From Methanococcus voltae (GTDB lineage Archaea; AGJL01; Methanococci; Methanococcales; Methanococcaceae), in NCBI RefSeq assembly GCF_017875395.1, contig NZ_JAGGMO010000002.1:62001-126000 (forward strand): a stretch of 64,000 nt of DNA, written 5' to 3'. Position 1 is the stretch's first letter. Each line of letters starts with the position of its first letter. The notes under the pieces were generated by a model, which was given only the letters and a program-made list of their open reading frames with translations, had not been told where the DNA came from and made no database searches. A program made the position numbers and the translations under genes. Shown here in pieces: positions 17,526-25,825 of the stretch.

Positions 17526-17891
17526 TTAACCGTTAATCCATTCTACGTTGTTGTATTCTTCAGTAGTGTACCAAGATTGAAAAGATGCGTAAAGCACATT
17601 TGCAGGGTAGATTTTTTCGACAACTTCTAAAATTTTGTAAAGTTCTTCAGCCCTAACTTCTGTAATAGTTGGACTTGTAAGTAACAAATCGATTGAAGTC
17701 ATCTTGTTATATCCCATTCCGTTAGGTAATATCTCTAATTCTGAACAGGTGGCTCCTTTAAAGTATAAATCGATTGAATAAACTATTTCTTTAGTGTTAA
17801 TTACCACATTGTAGCCCATTTCGTTAAGTTTTGCACCAAGTTTTAAAATATCCTTGTTAATTTCAGCTAAATTTTTACGGGTGTATCTCAT
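17526..17891 (-). CDS. Virus-like element: hypothetical protein
   Basis: A 121-residue protein. I chose the ATG at 17891, which has GGTGAGAAAG before it, over a TTG twelve bases upstream. It begins MRYTRKNLAEINKDILKLG and is mixed alpha/beta. Family and role are unknown. Confidence 0.5.
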   Translation of the reverse strand: MRYTRKNLAEINKDILKLGAKLNEMGYNVVINTKEIVYSIDLYFKGATCSELEILPNGMGYNKMTSIDLLLTSPTITEVRAEELYKILEVVEKIYPANVLYASFQSWYTTEEYNNVEWING

Positions 17892-17903
17892 CTTTCTCAC
17901 CAA

Positions 17904-18338
17904 TTAACTCTTTTCTGCAATATAGCCCTCTTTTGATGCCAAATATTTTGGGTCTATTTTAATGTAAATTTCATCTTCCTTTTGCCAAAATCCTGGTTTA
18001 TATACTACATGTTTCGAGATATTTAAACCGTCTTGTATTTCATGCATTTTTGCTATAGATATGGAAGGTATCGCATTAAATTCCTCATAGCAATCTGTTC
18101 CTTCAATTGGTACGTATTCCCCATCAATAAGATTGTGATTTACAGGGTTTTCGGATGCATTAAATCCAGTAATCCACAATGCTAATCCCCAAGTTTTATA
18201 ATACCAAGCCCCATCAGTTTTAATGTATTTTTCAGTATATTCACACACTTTTTCTTCGATAGTTTCTTTAAGTTGTAAATATTCTTTAGCTGTAATGTAT
18301 TGTGTGCTACCTTTTTCTAATCTAAACCAGTTACTCAT
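17904..18338 (-). CDS. Virus-like element: hypothetical protein
   Basis: A 144-residue soluble protein, rich in Trp and Tyr (WYYKTWGLALWITGF), with GGAGGT before its ATG. It is not recognised. It abuts the upstream small gene (one base apart) and is probably translated from the same message. Confidence 0.5.
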   Translation of the reverse strand: MSNWFRLEKGSTQYITAKEYLQLKETIEEKVCEYTEKYIKTDGAWYYKTWGLALWITGFNASENPVNHNLIDGEYVPIEGTDCYEEFNAIPSISIAKMHEIQDGLNISKHVVYKPGFWQKEDEIYIKIDPKYLASKEGYIAEKS

Positions 18339-18339
18339 T

Positions 18340-18597
18340 TTAAAACCTCCAAAATTCTTTATCAGTCATTTTTAAAGATAATTCTACTTCATCGTCACAT
18401 TTATCTCCAAAAGCTCCGCATAGTTCAATTATTCCTATTGGTTCGGATTTTTCACCGATTAAATTTCTTTCAATTAAATCTTTGAATAATTTATCAAAAA
18501 TTTCTTTTTGCTGTTCTTCTGTGAGATTTCCAAAGTAATAATCCCATTTAGAGTTTGTTTTTACAACTGTACTATCGTAATTCTTTACAATCTCCAT
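18340..18597 (-). CDS. Virus-like element: small acidic hypothetical protein
   Basis: An 85-residue acidic protein. The ATG at 18597 has GAGGTT upstream at proper spacing; a longer in-frame reading would add a Leu/Ile-rich AT-driven stretch with no ribosome site, which I reject. The function is unknown. The 145-base AT-rich gap upstream may hold a promoter. Confidence 0.55.
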   Translation of the reverse strand: MEIVKNYDSTVVKTNSKWDYYFGNLTEEQQKEIFDKLFKDLIERNLIGEKSEPIGIIELCGAFGDKCDDEVELSLKMTDKEFWRF

Positions 18598-18742
18598 TTT
18601 TAACCTCATTGAAATACAAATATTTGTTAAAAAATTAATAACGGTTTTTAAAAGTATTATTTGATAATTAATTGATAATTTAATCAATAAATTGTTAAAA
18701 TTAAGTTAAAATAATTATAATTAAATAGGAATAAATAAGAAA

Positions 18743-19078
18743 TTAAAGTTTTAATTCTTCCCAAACTACTGGATTAGTTCTTAAATCGTAATCTTTAGGT
18801 CTTTGGGAAATTATAACGTAATTCCAGCCGTCAATCTTACCTAAAATTTCAAGACCTAAGTTATTACCTTGTCTCGTTGGCACGCATAAATCGACTGTTG
18901 CAGGAAAACTATATCCTTTGTAGATTATTTTTTGAGGTAAGGGCGTATCTTCTTTATTTATCAAATAGTCGGCTCTTCTATGTGCAATTTGTTTTAAAGA
19001 GTCGCTTACAAATCTAACCGAACGCCCAAATTCTAAGTTATTACTTAAAATACATTTATTGTTGGCTATTATTTCCAT
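18743..19078 (-). CDS. Virus-like element: hypothetical protein, overlaps upstream gene
   Basis: A 111-residue protein with a basic helical segment (SDSLKQIAHRRADYL) and a beta-rich C-terminal part. Its first 23 bases overlap the end of the candidate replication gene, suggesting coupled translation and a linked role. No family is recognised. Confidence 0.5.
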   Translation of the reverse strand: MEIIANNKCILSNNLEFGRSVRFVSDSLKQIAHRRADYLINKEDTPLPQKIIYKGYSFPATVDLCVPTRQGNNLGLEILGKIDGWNYVIISQRPKDYDLRTNPVVWEELKL

Positions 19079-20396
19079 ATTCTTCCTCTAACTGGTCATC
19101 TCCTAATTGCCATATCGAATGGTCATCGACTCGTCCACAGTGTTCGCAAACGTGCCTATGCTTCATTTCGTCGTATCTCATTACGCTGTTACAAACTGGG
19201 CAAACATAGCACCCTTGCAGAGATAACCTTATTTTTTGTACCGTATCACTCCAACGCCAAAGACCCCGCTTGCCACCTAACTCCTTTTCAAGTGGCACGA
19301 TTAAACCTTTTGATTTTAACCGTTCTCGGACTCCTTTGGAATTTCTATCGAATTTTAAAACATAAGATTTGCCGTAAAGCACTGTTTTAACATAATCAAG
19401 GGGTAATTTCCACCAATCCGCATAATCTTGGAGTACGCTCTCACCGGATAATTTTAAAGGTCGCATAGTCTCGAAATCAAATCCAAAATGGGCGTAACTT
19501 TCATTAACTCCCTCAAATATGCTAAGTGGCAAGTATTGAATATCTTCAACTATCCACTGTCGAGAGAGCTCCGAATGCCATGTAAATTCATGACGATTTA
19601 TACCCGCTCCTTTTTGATATCGTTTAAATTGAACCTTGTTTCCTTTTTTGGGGGATGTATAATATTCCGTTTGGGTAAGGTCTCCGTAAACTTTTAGATA
19701 ATTGTTTTTCCTTGCTTCAGTGATATAATTAAATTGCAAACTTTCACAATTCAGCCATTCGACACAAACCTCCGCACTTTGAACAGATACTTCAATGAGC
19801 TTGTCATAGGTCATTTTTACCCTATCAAGGTCTCTTTTAAGTTTTTCAATGTCAATACCAAATAATTCTTTTAGATAATAGTAGTATTCACGTTTATATT
19901 CATTTATTCGATTTATAAACAATCTTGAATACTCTTTTAGTAGCGTATTGTTTTTATCTTCCCGTATTGAAATCGGCAATACATTATCGTCTCGGTATGA
20001 TGAATTATAAGGATTTAAACCGTGTTCGCTCATATAAAGCCGGTTCATATTGAAATAACCCCTTGCTACGTGCGGTTGTCTGAAACTTATTGAAATAGAA
20101 GCTATTTCTTCACCTTGCAAGTTAGATTCAAGTTTTCCATCTTCCCAAACTTCCACGGGTATTCTAAAGTGAAAGTCTCCAGTTTTACCTCCATCCTTTT
20201 TTTCAGTTATTCTTTGGACGAATTGCGAATAATTCTTCCGTACATTATCGTAAATATCTTTATTAAATCCATTACCTAAAACTGAAAATAAAAAAGGACA
20301 TTGTATGGATACATAAACCCTGTCAATTACTATCCTTTTATCATATTTCTTAGCGTAACCATCGTCAAATTTAATTTTGTTAATATTAACGCTCAT
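19056..20396 (-). CDS. Virus-like element: candidate replication initiation protein with zinc ribbon
   Basis: A 446-residue protein, the largest of the early region. A middle section (LKVYGDLTQTEYYTSPKKGN, then QFKRYQKGAGINRHEFTWHS) has the order seen in Rep_trans/phage-type replication initiators: a strand with a substrate-contact motif, a Y.KG strand and a basic-Glu strand. The C-terminal region carries a zinc ribbon (CPVC ... CEHC). I see no clear HUH motif. Start choice: the ATG at 20396, since the upstream TTG lacks a site. It is the only long soluble protein in this part of the element, so it is the best Rep candidate; a structural search would decide. Confidence 0.45.
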   Translation of the reverse strand: MSVNINKIKFDDGYAKKYDKRIVIDRVYVSIQCPFLFSVLGNGFNKDIYDNVRKNYSQFVQRITEKKDGGKTGDFHFRIPVEVWEDGKLESNLQGEEIASISISFRQPHVARGYFNMNRLYMSEHGLNPYNSSYRDDNVLPISIREDKNNTLLKEYSRLFINRINEYKREYYYYLKELFGIDIEKLKRDLDRVKMTYDKLIEVSVQSAEVCVEWLNCESLQFNYITEARKNNYLKVYGDLTQTEYYTSPKKGNKVQFKRYQKGAGINRHEFTWHSELSRQWIVEDIQYLPLSIFEGVNESYAHFGFDFETMRPLKLSGESVLQDYADWWKLPLDYVKTVLYGKSYVLKFDRNSKGVRERLKSKGLIVPLEKELGGKRGLWRWSDTVQKIRLSLQGCYVCPVCNSVMRYDEMKHRHVCEHCGRVDDHSIWQLGDDQLEEEYGNNSQQ

Positions 20397-20432
20397 TTTA
20401 CCGCCCAAGACCGTTTATTCATCTTTAATCTG

Positions 20433-20846
20433 TTACTCATCTTCCGAAAATATTTCCATTACTTTAACTTCACTAACTCCCAAATCGTTCGCAATCTTTC
20501 TAAGACTGTCAAATCCCACACCAGTGGCTTTTAATCGTCTCAATTCTTTTAAAACTGCTTTTTCATAACCGACTAATATAGAATTTCGGAAATCGTTGTT
20601 TTCTTCGTAGGCTTTAACCATTTTTAAGAAGTCAATATATGATAAATAAACTTCTTTGGTTTTTTCCTTTGAAACACAGTTTGCATATGACCTAATTACA
20701 ACGTAACCGCTTCTATCGGGGTCAAATGCGTTTATAATCTTGGTTTCTTCGTCATCTTCGGCAATAAATGGGTAGGCAGTAGCAGAGCCGTAACCTAAAT
20801 TAATTCGTGCAGGTCTTGGAATGGATTTTAAATCAATCGTAGCCAT
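20433..20846 (-). CDS. Virus-like element: hypothetical protein with C-terminal helix-turn-helix-like segment
   Basis: A 137-residue protein. The last 35 residues (GFDSLRKIANDLGVSEVKVM) match the spacing of a helix-turn-helix. The N-terminal part is beta-rich. The next protein upstream (150 residues) also ends in a similar helix-turn-helix, so the two may be related small DNA-binding proteins. They are ten bases apart. Confidence 0.5.
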   Translation of the reverse strand: MATIDLKSIPRPARINLGYGSATAYPFIAEDDEETKIINAFDPDRSGYVVIRSYANCVSKEKTKEVYLSYIDFLKMVKAYEENNDFRNSILVGYEKAVLKELRRLKATGVGFDSLRKIANDLGVSEVKVMEIFSEDE

Positions 20847-20855
20847 TTAACCCAC

Positions 20856-21308
20856 CTAAGCATTTTGTTTATTGTTGTGTTCCTTTGAATAGTCTTTTAC
20901 AAGCTCGTAAGCTTTATTTACAAGTTCCTTAGAGATTCCCAAATCTTTGGCCACCAAATCAATGGCACTTTCTGTAACTCCTTGATTTATCAATTTGATG
21001 ATTTCCCAAATTTTACCATTTGATGAACACTTATCGAAAAATTTCTTAAATTGTTCGTTCTTTTCTCTTTCAGTTACTAATTCAGAAATCATTGATATTG
21101 GAATGTTTGCTATGTATTTTGTTTTTCCGTTGCTCTCGAATGACTTTACCATATCTAAAAATAAGGTAACTGTACCCTCTTTGTCTTCATTGTAAATGTC
21201 GTACTTACCGGTTTTTTCGTTCTTATCTTTTCCTTTTTCTACGATTAAAGTTACAGAATTACCGAATGATTTTCCAAAAAATTCCGCTTTATTTTCGTTC
21301 AATCTCAT
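20856..21308 (-). CDS. Virus-like element: hypothetical protein with C-terminal helix-turn-helix-like segment
   Basis: A 150-residue protein with a beta-rich, Lys-rich N-terminal half (FGKSFGNSVTLIVEKGKDKN) that could be an OB-like or AbrB-like strand set. A C-terminal helical part contains VAKDLGISKELVNKAYEL, a helix-turn-helix-like pattern. It is probably DNA-binding and early expressed. The family is not recognised. Confidence 0.5.
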   Translation of the reverse strand: MRLNENKAEFFGKSFGNSVTLIVEKGKDKNEKTGKYDIYNEDKEGTVTLFLDMVKSFESNGKTKYIANIPISMISELVTEREKNEQFKKFFDKCSSNGKIWEIIKLINQGVTESAIDLVAKDLGISKELVNKAYELVKDYSKEHNNKQNA

Positions 21309-21371
21309 ATTTGCACCTTTTGCATTATTTTTTGTTTATTTCGTTATTTATATTTCGTTATTTTTGGATAA

Positions 21372-21644
21372 TTATTGACTATTTAACTTCGTAATTTGAT
21401 ATTCTCCATTCATATAAAATATTTTAAGAATATCGCCTTTGAAAATTTGACTATTTTTAGTTTTTAAAATAAATAACTCATTTAATTCAGTATCTCGGAC
21501 TAAAAATTTATTTTTTACATAGTTGCCAGTCGAAACTTCCTTAAAATCATGGCTATAAATTTTAACTTGTGCATTTTCTGAACCTTGACAGTCTATAACT
21601 TCATACTCTCTTGTACGTCCAGATTTCTTAACTAACGGGTACAT
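21372..21644 (-). CDS. Virus-like element: small beta-rich hypothetical protein
   Basis: A 90-residue protein predicted to be mostly beta strands (KIYSHDFKEVSTGNYVKNK). Its ATG directly follows the stop codon of the upstream 51-residue gene (TAAATG), so the pair is co-translated. The role is unknown. Confidence 0.5.
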   Translation of the reverse strand: MYPLVKKSGRTREYEVIDCQGSENAQVKIYSHDFKEVSTGNYVKNKFLVRDTELNELFILKTKNSQIFKGDILKIFYMNGEYQITKLNSQ

Positions 21645-21800
21645 TTAATCAATCCGTCCTTTTTGGTTTTCTTCCTCCTCAACTATTACGAGTATTGCCC
21701 TTTTTCCGACGTACTCCTTTTTCATTGAGAATCTTGCTGAATTGCCCCATTCTTTTATTGTTCCCTCGAATACCTTGGGTCTTATTTCAGTAGTTCGCAT
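21645..21800 (-). CDS. Virus-like element: 51-residue AbrB/DUF2080-like protein
   Basis: A short gene of 52 codons with a strong GAGGTGGTAC leader before its ATG. The peptide (EGTIKEWGNSARFSMKKEYV, then GKRAILVIVEEE) has the swapped-hairpin AbrB pattern, G-N-S-x-x-F/V-P-like, and resembles the small DUF2080 transposon-associated proteins of archaea. It is the first gene transcribed leftward from the control region, the place expected for an early regulator. Confidence 0.6.
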   Translation of the reverse strand: MRTTEIRPKVFEGTIKEWGNSARFSMKKEYVGKRAILVIVEEEENQKGRID

Positions 21801-21843
21801 GTACCACCTCTTTTTTGATTTTATGTTAGTTGGTTAATATATC

Positions 21844-21918
21844 ATCGTTTGTATATTTACCAACAATAATAATTAAGATGATACAAGTATTTAACCTTTT
21901 TGGTTTAAAACAAACGAT
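21844..21918 (-). promoter_or_regulatory. Control region: leftward promoter flanked by inverted operator-like sites
   Basis: ATCGTTTGT (21844-21852) and its exact inverse ACAAACGAT (21910-21918) flank a minus-strand TATA-like box (GTTAAATAC, 21887-21895) of the leftward early operon. One site would fall in the leader and the other upstream of the promoter. This suits repression by looping or paired binding, perhaps by the winged-helix protein encoded divergently. Confidence 0.4.
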
Positions 21919-22000
21919 AGTAATTTTACAAATATTAACTTTTTTAAAAATAGTTCTTTTTATACAAACATATGCTTATTAACTAAAATTTACAAATAAA

Positions 22001-22084
22001 TATATATTTATAAAATATCAAAAAGTAAATAAAGATTAAACCATAATAAAAAGCATAAAAAAGCATAGAATTAAAATTTTGGTG
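22001..22084 (+). promoter_or_regulatory. Rightward promoter and ribosome site of the winged-helix regulator
   Basis: A TATA box (TATATATTTA, about 22001-22010) would set transcription near 22033. The leader contains two copies of AAAAGCATA and ends with GGTG (22081-22084) five bases before the ATG at 22090. Confidence 0.4.
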
Positions 22085-22089
22085 TTAAA

Positions 22090-22464
22090 ATGTTTAAAAA
22101 ATTATTAAATAAGAAGCATACATTTAGCATTTTAAGGATATTATACGAAGCTGAAGAAGAACCTTATTTTTCAGAAATTCAAAAAATATCGAAGATTGAT
22201 AAGAGTACATTAAGTCTTTTATTAACTGAAATGGAGAAATACGAATTAGTTTCAAAAAGAGAAGATACTTCAGACTACATATTACCTAAAAGGTACTATA
22301 AATTAACCCCTAAAGGAATAGAGACTTACGAACGATATAAACATTTGTTAGACGTTGAAAAGGATTTTAATAACAACGAAATGGTAAACAGTAATAACAG
22401 CAGTAATATACAAGGCGATAACACTATTATAACAAATTCACACGATATCGTAATAAAAAAATAA
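22090..22464 (+). CDS. Winged-helix transcriptional regulator of the virus-like element
   Basis: A 124-residue protein. Residues 8-90 form a MarR/PadR-like winged helix: FSILRILYEAEEEPYFSEI, recognition helix in KIDKSTLSLLLTEMEKY, and a wing (SKREDTSDYILPKRYYKLTP). The tail is polar and Asn/Ser-rich. It is divergent from the leftward early operon across an operator-bearing gap, the typical position of a lysogeny-type repressor. Confidence 0.75.
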   Translation: MFKKLLNKKHTFSILRILYEAEEEPYFSEIQKISKIDKSTLSLLLTEMEKYELVSKREDTSDYILPKRYYKLTPKGIETYERYKHLLDVEKDFNNNEMVNSNNSSNIQGDNTIITNSHDIVIKK

Positions 22465-22745
22465 ATGGGCCTATTTTAAATAATAATGATAGTATTTTTA
22501 GTTTAAACTTAAATTTTAGTTTCAATATAAGAATTAATTTCAATCATCTAATTTTTTTCATCATTCTTTATTACATAATTTCAAAATGCTACATTTTTTA
22601 TAGTTTCAGATCCAAATTATATAGTTATTGTACTAAAAACGTTTAAAACCTTTTGAATTAGTGATACATATATTTATATTTTTCTGTCAACATAATTATA
22701 TAATTTGTTAATGAATGAAACTAAAAGTATTATGGACTGATTATT

Positions 22746-24146
22746 ATGTTTAAATTAATAAAAGATGTGTTGGAACTCCCAGACGATAAATGTAGTAAAA
22801 ATAAAAAATATCGAGAAAATCTTATAAAAAATCCACAATCCAATAAAACTGTTTATAGTGAAAATACGACTAAAAAAGTCCCAAATAACTTAAAAAAAGA
22901 AACTGAAACCAAAGATTGTATGAATAGTTTTGACAAAGGTAAGTTATTTGAAAAATATGTTGAAAATGTTTTATTTCCAAAAGAATATTTTGATTTGTTG
23001 CATAAAACTCCAGATTACGAACAGAATAACAGCAGATTTGTAGAAAGTTCCTTAAAACCAGATTTTATGTTTAGGAATAAAAAAACAAATGAAGAATTTT
23101 ATGTTGAATGTAAATTTAGAAATGAATTGTACGGTAGTATGTATAAATGGGCTAAAAGTAAAGACCAAATGGATAGATATAGAGCTATCGAGATGAAAGA
23201 GAATAAAAGAGTCTTTATAGCCATGGGTTTAAGTGGAACTCCCGAAGCTCCCGAATATGTATTTTTAACGCCTTTAAAGGATATAAAGTATATTTCATTG
23301 TACCCTACAGTTTATGAAAGTTATGAAGTGGAACAACCTATTGATATTCTTAGATTCTTAAACAAGTCGTATAAAACATATGAAATTGATATTAAATCTA
23401 AAAAAGAAAAAGAAATTCTTGAAGATATTAATTCCAATACAAAATTTGAACCGATAGAAGAACCAACTGTACAGCCTAAATTGGAACCTAAAAAGTTAGA
23501 AGTTGAAAAAGTAAAAGAACCTGAAACAGTTAAAACCGAACCAGTTAAAGCTACAGAATATGTTGAAAAATATATTCCAGATTTAAGATGGTATAAAGGA
23601 GACCAAATATCAGTTAATGAATTTACAGCACTTAGAGTATTGTATGAAAAAGGAGAATTAAAATCAGCTAATTTTAACAAAGAATGTAAAAAATTAGGAA
23701 CACCTGCCAAATATGCCTTATTAGATTGTGAACATAAAAAATTAGTAACTTCAAGAGGTACTTTTGGTAAAAAATATAAAATAACAAAACTTGGAAGATT
23801 TGTTTATGCAGTAAATAAATCAAAAATCTATAAAATGATATCTAAAGAGGATTTTGAATTATTAAATGATTATAAGATATTTTATAAATTATTGGATGAT
23901 GTAAGTTACTATAAATTACTTAATAAAATGTATGAAATTGATGATTATCTTTTAAATAGTGAAGTTTCCAGATACGTTTTAAATAATAGATTAAAAACAG
24001 ATATGATAAATACTTTGTTAACTCTTGAATTAATAAATTATAAAACGCATAATAAAAGTATTTTTAGTAATAAAACATCTTATAAACTCTCTGATTTCGG
24101 TAAAATGGTATTTGAAGAGTATAAAAAAGATAAAGGTTATAGATAG
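22746..24146 (+). CDS. PD-(D/E)XK nuclease-like protein with C-terminal helix-turn-helix repeats
   Basis: A 466-residue protein. The nuclease core is at about 62-200: a helix with Glu (GKLFEKYVE), PDFMF (Asp106), then YVECKF (Glu121 and Lys123), the D...ExK arrangement of restriction-type endonucleases. A proline/lysine/glutamate linker (about 225-275) joins a C-terminal half with two or three winged-helix-like segments (FTALRVLYEKGEL and relatives). It is unlike the other genes of the element in being on the plus strand beside the repressor. Roles could be superinfection exclusion, host-genome attack or a site-specific endonuclease. Its end overlaps the convergent integrase gene by ten bases. 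Confidence 0.7.
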   Translation: MFKLIKDVLELPDDKCSKNKKYRENLIKNPQSNKTVYSENTTKKVPNNLKKETETKDCMNSFDKGKLFEKYVENVLFPKEYFDLLHKTPDYEQNNSRFVESSLKPDFMFRNKKTNEEFYVECKFRNELYGSMYKWAKSKDQMDRYRAIEMKENKRVFIAMGLSGTPEAPEYVFLTPLKDIKYISLYPTVYESYEVEQPIDILRFLNKSYKTYEIDIKSKKEKEILEDINSNTKFEPIEEPTVQPKLEPKKLEVEKVKEPETVKTEPVKATEYVEKYIPDLRWYKGDQISVNEFTALRVLYEKGELKSANFNKECKKLGTPAKYALLDCEHKKLVTSRGTFGKKYKITKLGRFVYAVNKSKIYKMISKEDFELLNDYKIFYKLLDDVSYYKLLNKMYEIDDYLLNSEVSRYVLNNRLKTDMINTLLTLELINYKTHNKSIFSNKTSYKLSDFGKMVFEEYKKDKGYR

Positions 24147-25024
24147 TCTTTATTATTCATTACCCTTAAAAATTCTTTTTTTCTAAATTCTTTACTTGAG
24201 TGTATGTAAGTCATTGTCGTGTTAACGTTTGCATGACCCATTATTTTAGATAATATTTCAATATTCATATTGCTTTCACAGGCTAATGTTCCAAATGTAT
24301 GGCGTAGTACGTGAGGCGTTACTGTGATATTTAAGATATCTTTCGATATAGTTCTTAAATATCTTCTATAATCTGATATTTGACCCTCTGAAAGTTTATA
24401 ACCTCCTTTGGTTAAAAACAATCTATCTATTTTAGGGTTTAAAAATTCTCTGTATTTTAAATATTGCTTTATGTGAAGTAATAATTCATCGTCAATGAAT
24501 ACGTATCTGTCCTTATTTCCTTTCCCGCTCTTGATTAATATCGACCTATCCGATAAATCCATATCATTTAACGAAATATTTATGAATTCACTTATACGGA
24601 CACCTGTTTTTATAAGAAATAAAGTGAATATGTAATAATGATAGTCTTCTATTTTTGAAAGTAATAATTTAGCTTGATTTTTACTTAAACATTGCCGTTC
24701 TTTTAACTGGGGTCGTAAAGTACGTACATAGAGCTTTAAAGGATTATTTATTAAATAATTATTCTCAATTGCCCATTCGTAAAAACGGCTAACATCTGTT
24801 AAACGTCTAATCGTTGTACTTATCTGAATTGGTTTTCCGTTATGACTTCTGTAATTATTATAGAAAAACAACCCGTCATCGATTGTTATACTTTCCCAGC
24901 TTTTTTCTGGGAAAAATTCCATGAAAATATTTAACGAAACTCTATAACTTTTGATAGTGTCCTTACTTCGTGCAGATAAAAAGTTTAAATATCTTTTTGC
25001 TAAATTCCTTGATTCTTCGTTCAT
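24137..25024 (-). CDS. Tyrosine recombinase/integrase (XerC/D type)
   Basis: A 295-residue enzyme with an N-terminal core-binding SAM-like domain (1-90) and a complete catalytic set: Arg143 in KTGVRISE, Lys168 in SGKGNKDR, His238/Arg241 in HVLRHTFG, His264 in MGHANVNTT and nucleophile Tyr273. It would integrate and excise the element. The gene reads away from the right end of the element, behind the ribbon-helix-helix gene, a common place near the attachment site. It is intact, so the element may still be mobile. Confidence 0.92.
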   Translation of the reverse strand: MNEESRNLAKRYLNFLSARSKDTIKSYRVSLNIFMEFFPEKSWESITIDDGLFFYNNYRSHNGKPIQISTTIRRLTDVSRFYEWAIENNYLINNPLKLYVRTLRPQLKERQCLSKNQAKLLLSKIEDYHYYIFTLFLIKTGVRISEFINISLNDMDLSDRSILIKSGKGNKDRYVFIDDELLLHIKQYLKYREFLNPKIDRLFLTKGGYKLSEGQISDYRRYLRTISKDILNITVTPHVLRHTFGTLACESNMNIEILSKIMGHANVNTTMTYIHSSKEFRKKEFLRVMNNKDYL

Positions 25025-25070
25025 TATACCACCTAAAACTTATATTTTTAATTATTTCATTATTTTAGCT

Positions 25071-25721
25071 TTAATTAATCGCTATTATTTCGTATTCTTC
25101 GTTAAGTGGTATCATTTCATCTCTTAATTTAAAGTAAGTATTTCTATCTTGTCCAATGCTACGTTCAACTAATGCGTTAAATTCTCTGTCTCTTTCTAAA
25201 AGTATTCTAAATTCTTTTTGCTTTAGGTTATTATCTATGTTTAAATATTCTAAAATGTTTTTAAAAGACCACCATTTATCCGGTTCAGTATTCAAGAGTT
25301 TTAAAAGATTACTTTTTAATTTTAAGACGTTTGAACCTGAAATACTATTGTTTATTAGGTCTGTTATTTTGTTTACGTCTTCCTGATTTTCTGGTAAGAC
25401 GTTGTCTATATCTTCATATTTATAACTTGGACTTCTTTGTTCTCTGTCTCTTTCTCTTCCCCTTTCCCCATTTATTTGGTTTTGATTATAATAAGGGTTT
25501 ATATTCTGTTTATTTGGATTTTCTACTTTAATCAAATCTAATTTATAATCTACCCTATTCATTAGCGCTAATAAATCCATATAATGAGGGTATTGTTTAC
25601 TTGTGAATTCCATTGCAAATTTTGCATAAGTGGAAATGCTACTGAAACCCATATTTCTTGCCAACTTTTTAAAGTGTTCTTTCTCATTGTCATCGGTCAT
25701 ATAAAATGACATCTTAGGCAT
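25071..25721 (-). CDS. Ribbon-helix-helix-like DNA-binding protein
   Basis: A 216-residue protein. The N-terminus (MPKMSFYMTDDNEKEHFKKL followed by ARNMGFSSISTYAKFAM) has a beta strand and two helices like MetJ/Arc-type repressors. A polar linker rich in Asn, Arg and Glu follows (about 75-110), then a helical C-terminal domain (about 115-210). The ATG at 25721 follows GAGGTGATAGC; a GTG nine bases earlier lies inside that ribosome site and is rejected. Two perfect palindromes lie upstream, which suggests autoregulation and possibly control of the adjacent integrase. Confidence 0.65.
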   Translation of the reverse strand: MPKMSFYMTDDNEKEHFKKLARNMGFSSISTYAKFAMEFTSKQYPHYMDLLALMNRVDYKLDLIKVENPNKQNINPYYNQNQINGERGRERDREQRSPSYKYEDIDNVLPENQEDVNKITDLINNSISGSNVLKLKSNLLKLLNTEPDKWWSFKNILEYLNIDNNLKQKEFRILLERDREFNALVERSIGQDRNTYFKLRDEMIPLNEEYEIIAIN

Positions 25722-25760
25722 TGCTATCACCTCTAAAAAAACTGTAAGGTAGCAATAGAT

Positions 25761-25825
25761 TTATATAAGTTAGTAACATATCCGTATTTACGGATAATCG
25801 TGTTTAGTAAAAAAGTATACTTTTT
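25761..25825 (-). promoter_or_regulatory. Promoter with two palindromic operator candidates
   Basis: A minus-strand TATA box (TTATATAA, 25761-25768) is followed upstream by ATCCGTATTTACGGAT (25780-25795, two 7-bp arms) and AAAAAGTATACTTTTT (25810-25825, a perfect 16-bp palindrome). A CGGATAA half site recurs at 25828. The sites sit where a regulator of the ribbon-helix-helix gene would bind. Confidence 0.45.

Noticed and set aside
18598-18687. Longer N-terminus for the 85-residue gene
   Set aside because: The extra 30 residues are AT-driven Leu/Ile/Asn with no ribosome site, while the ATG at 18597 has GAGGTT.
7473-21378. Plus-strand open frames opposite the virus genes and other antisense frames
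   Set aside because: They lack ribosome sites, show Leu/Ser/Phe-rich shadow composition, and are fully covered by better genes.
5476-21800. PRD1/adenovirus-type provirus (double jelly-roll capsid) as known from M. voltae A3
   Set aside because: No protein here has the length or strand pattern of a double jelly-roll capsid protein, and the ATPase lacks typical FtsK/HerA features.
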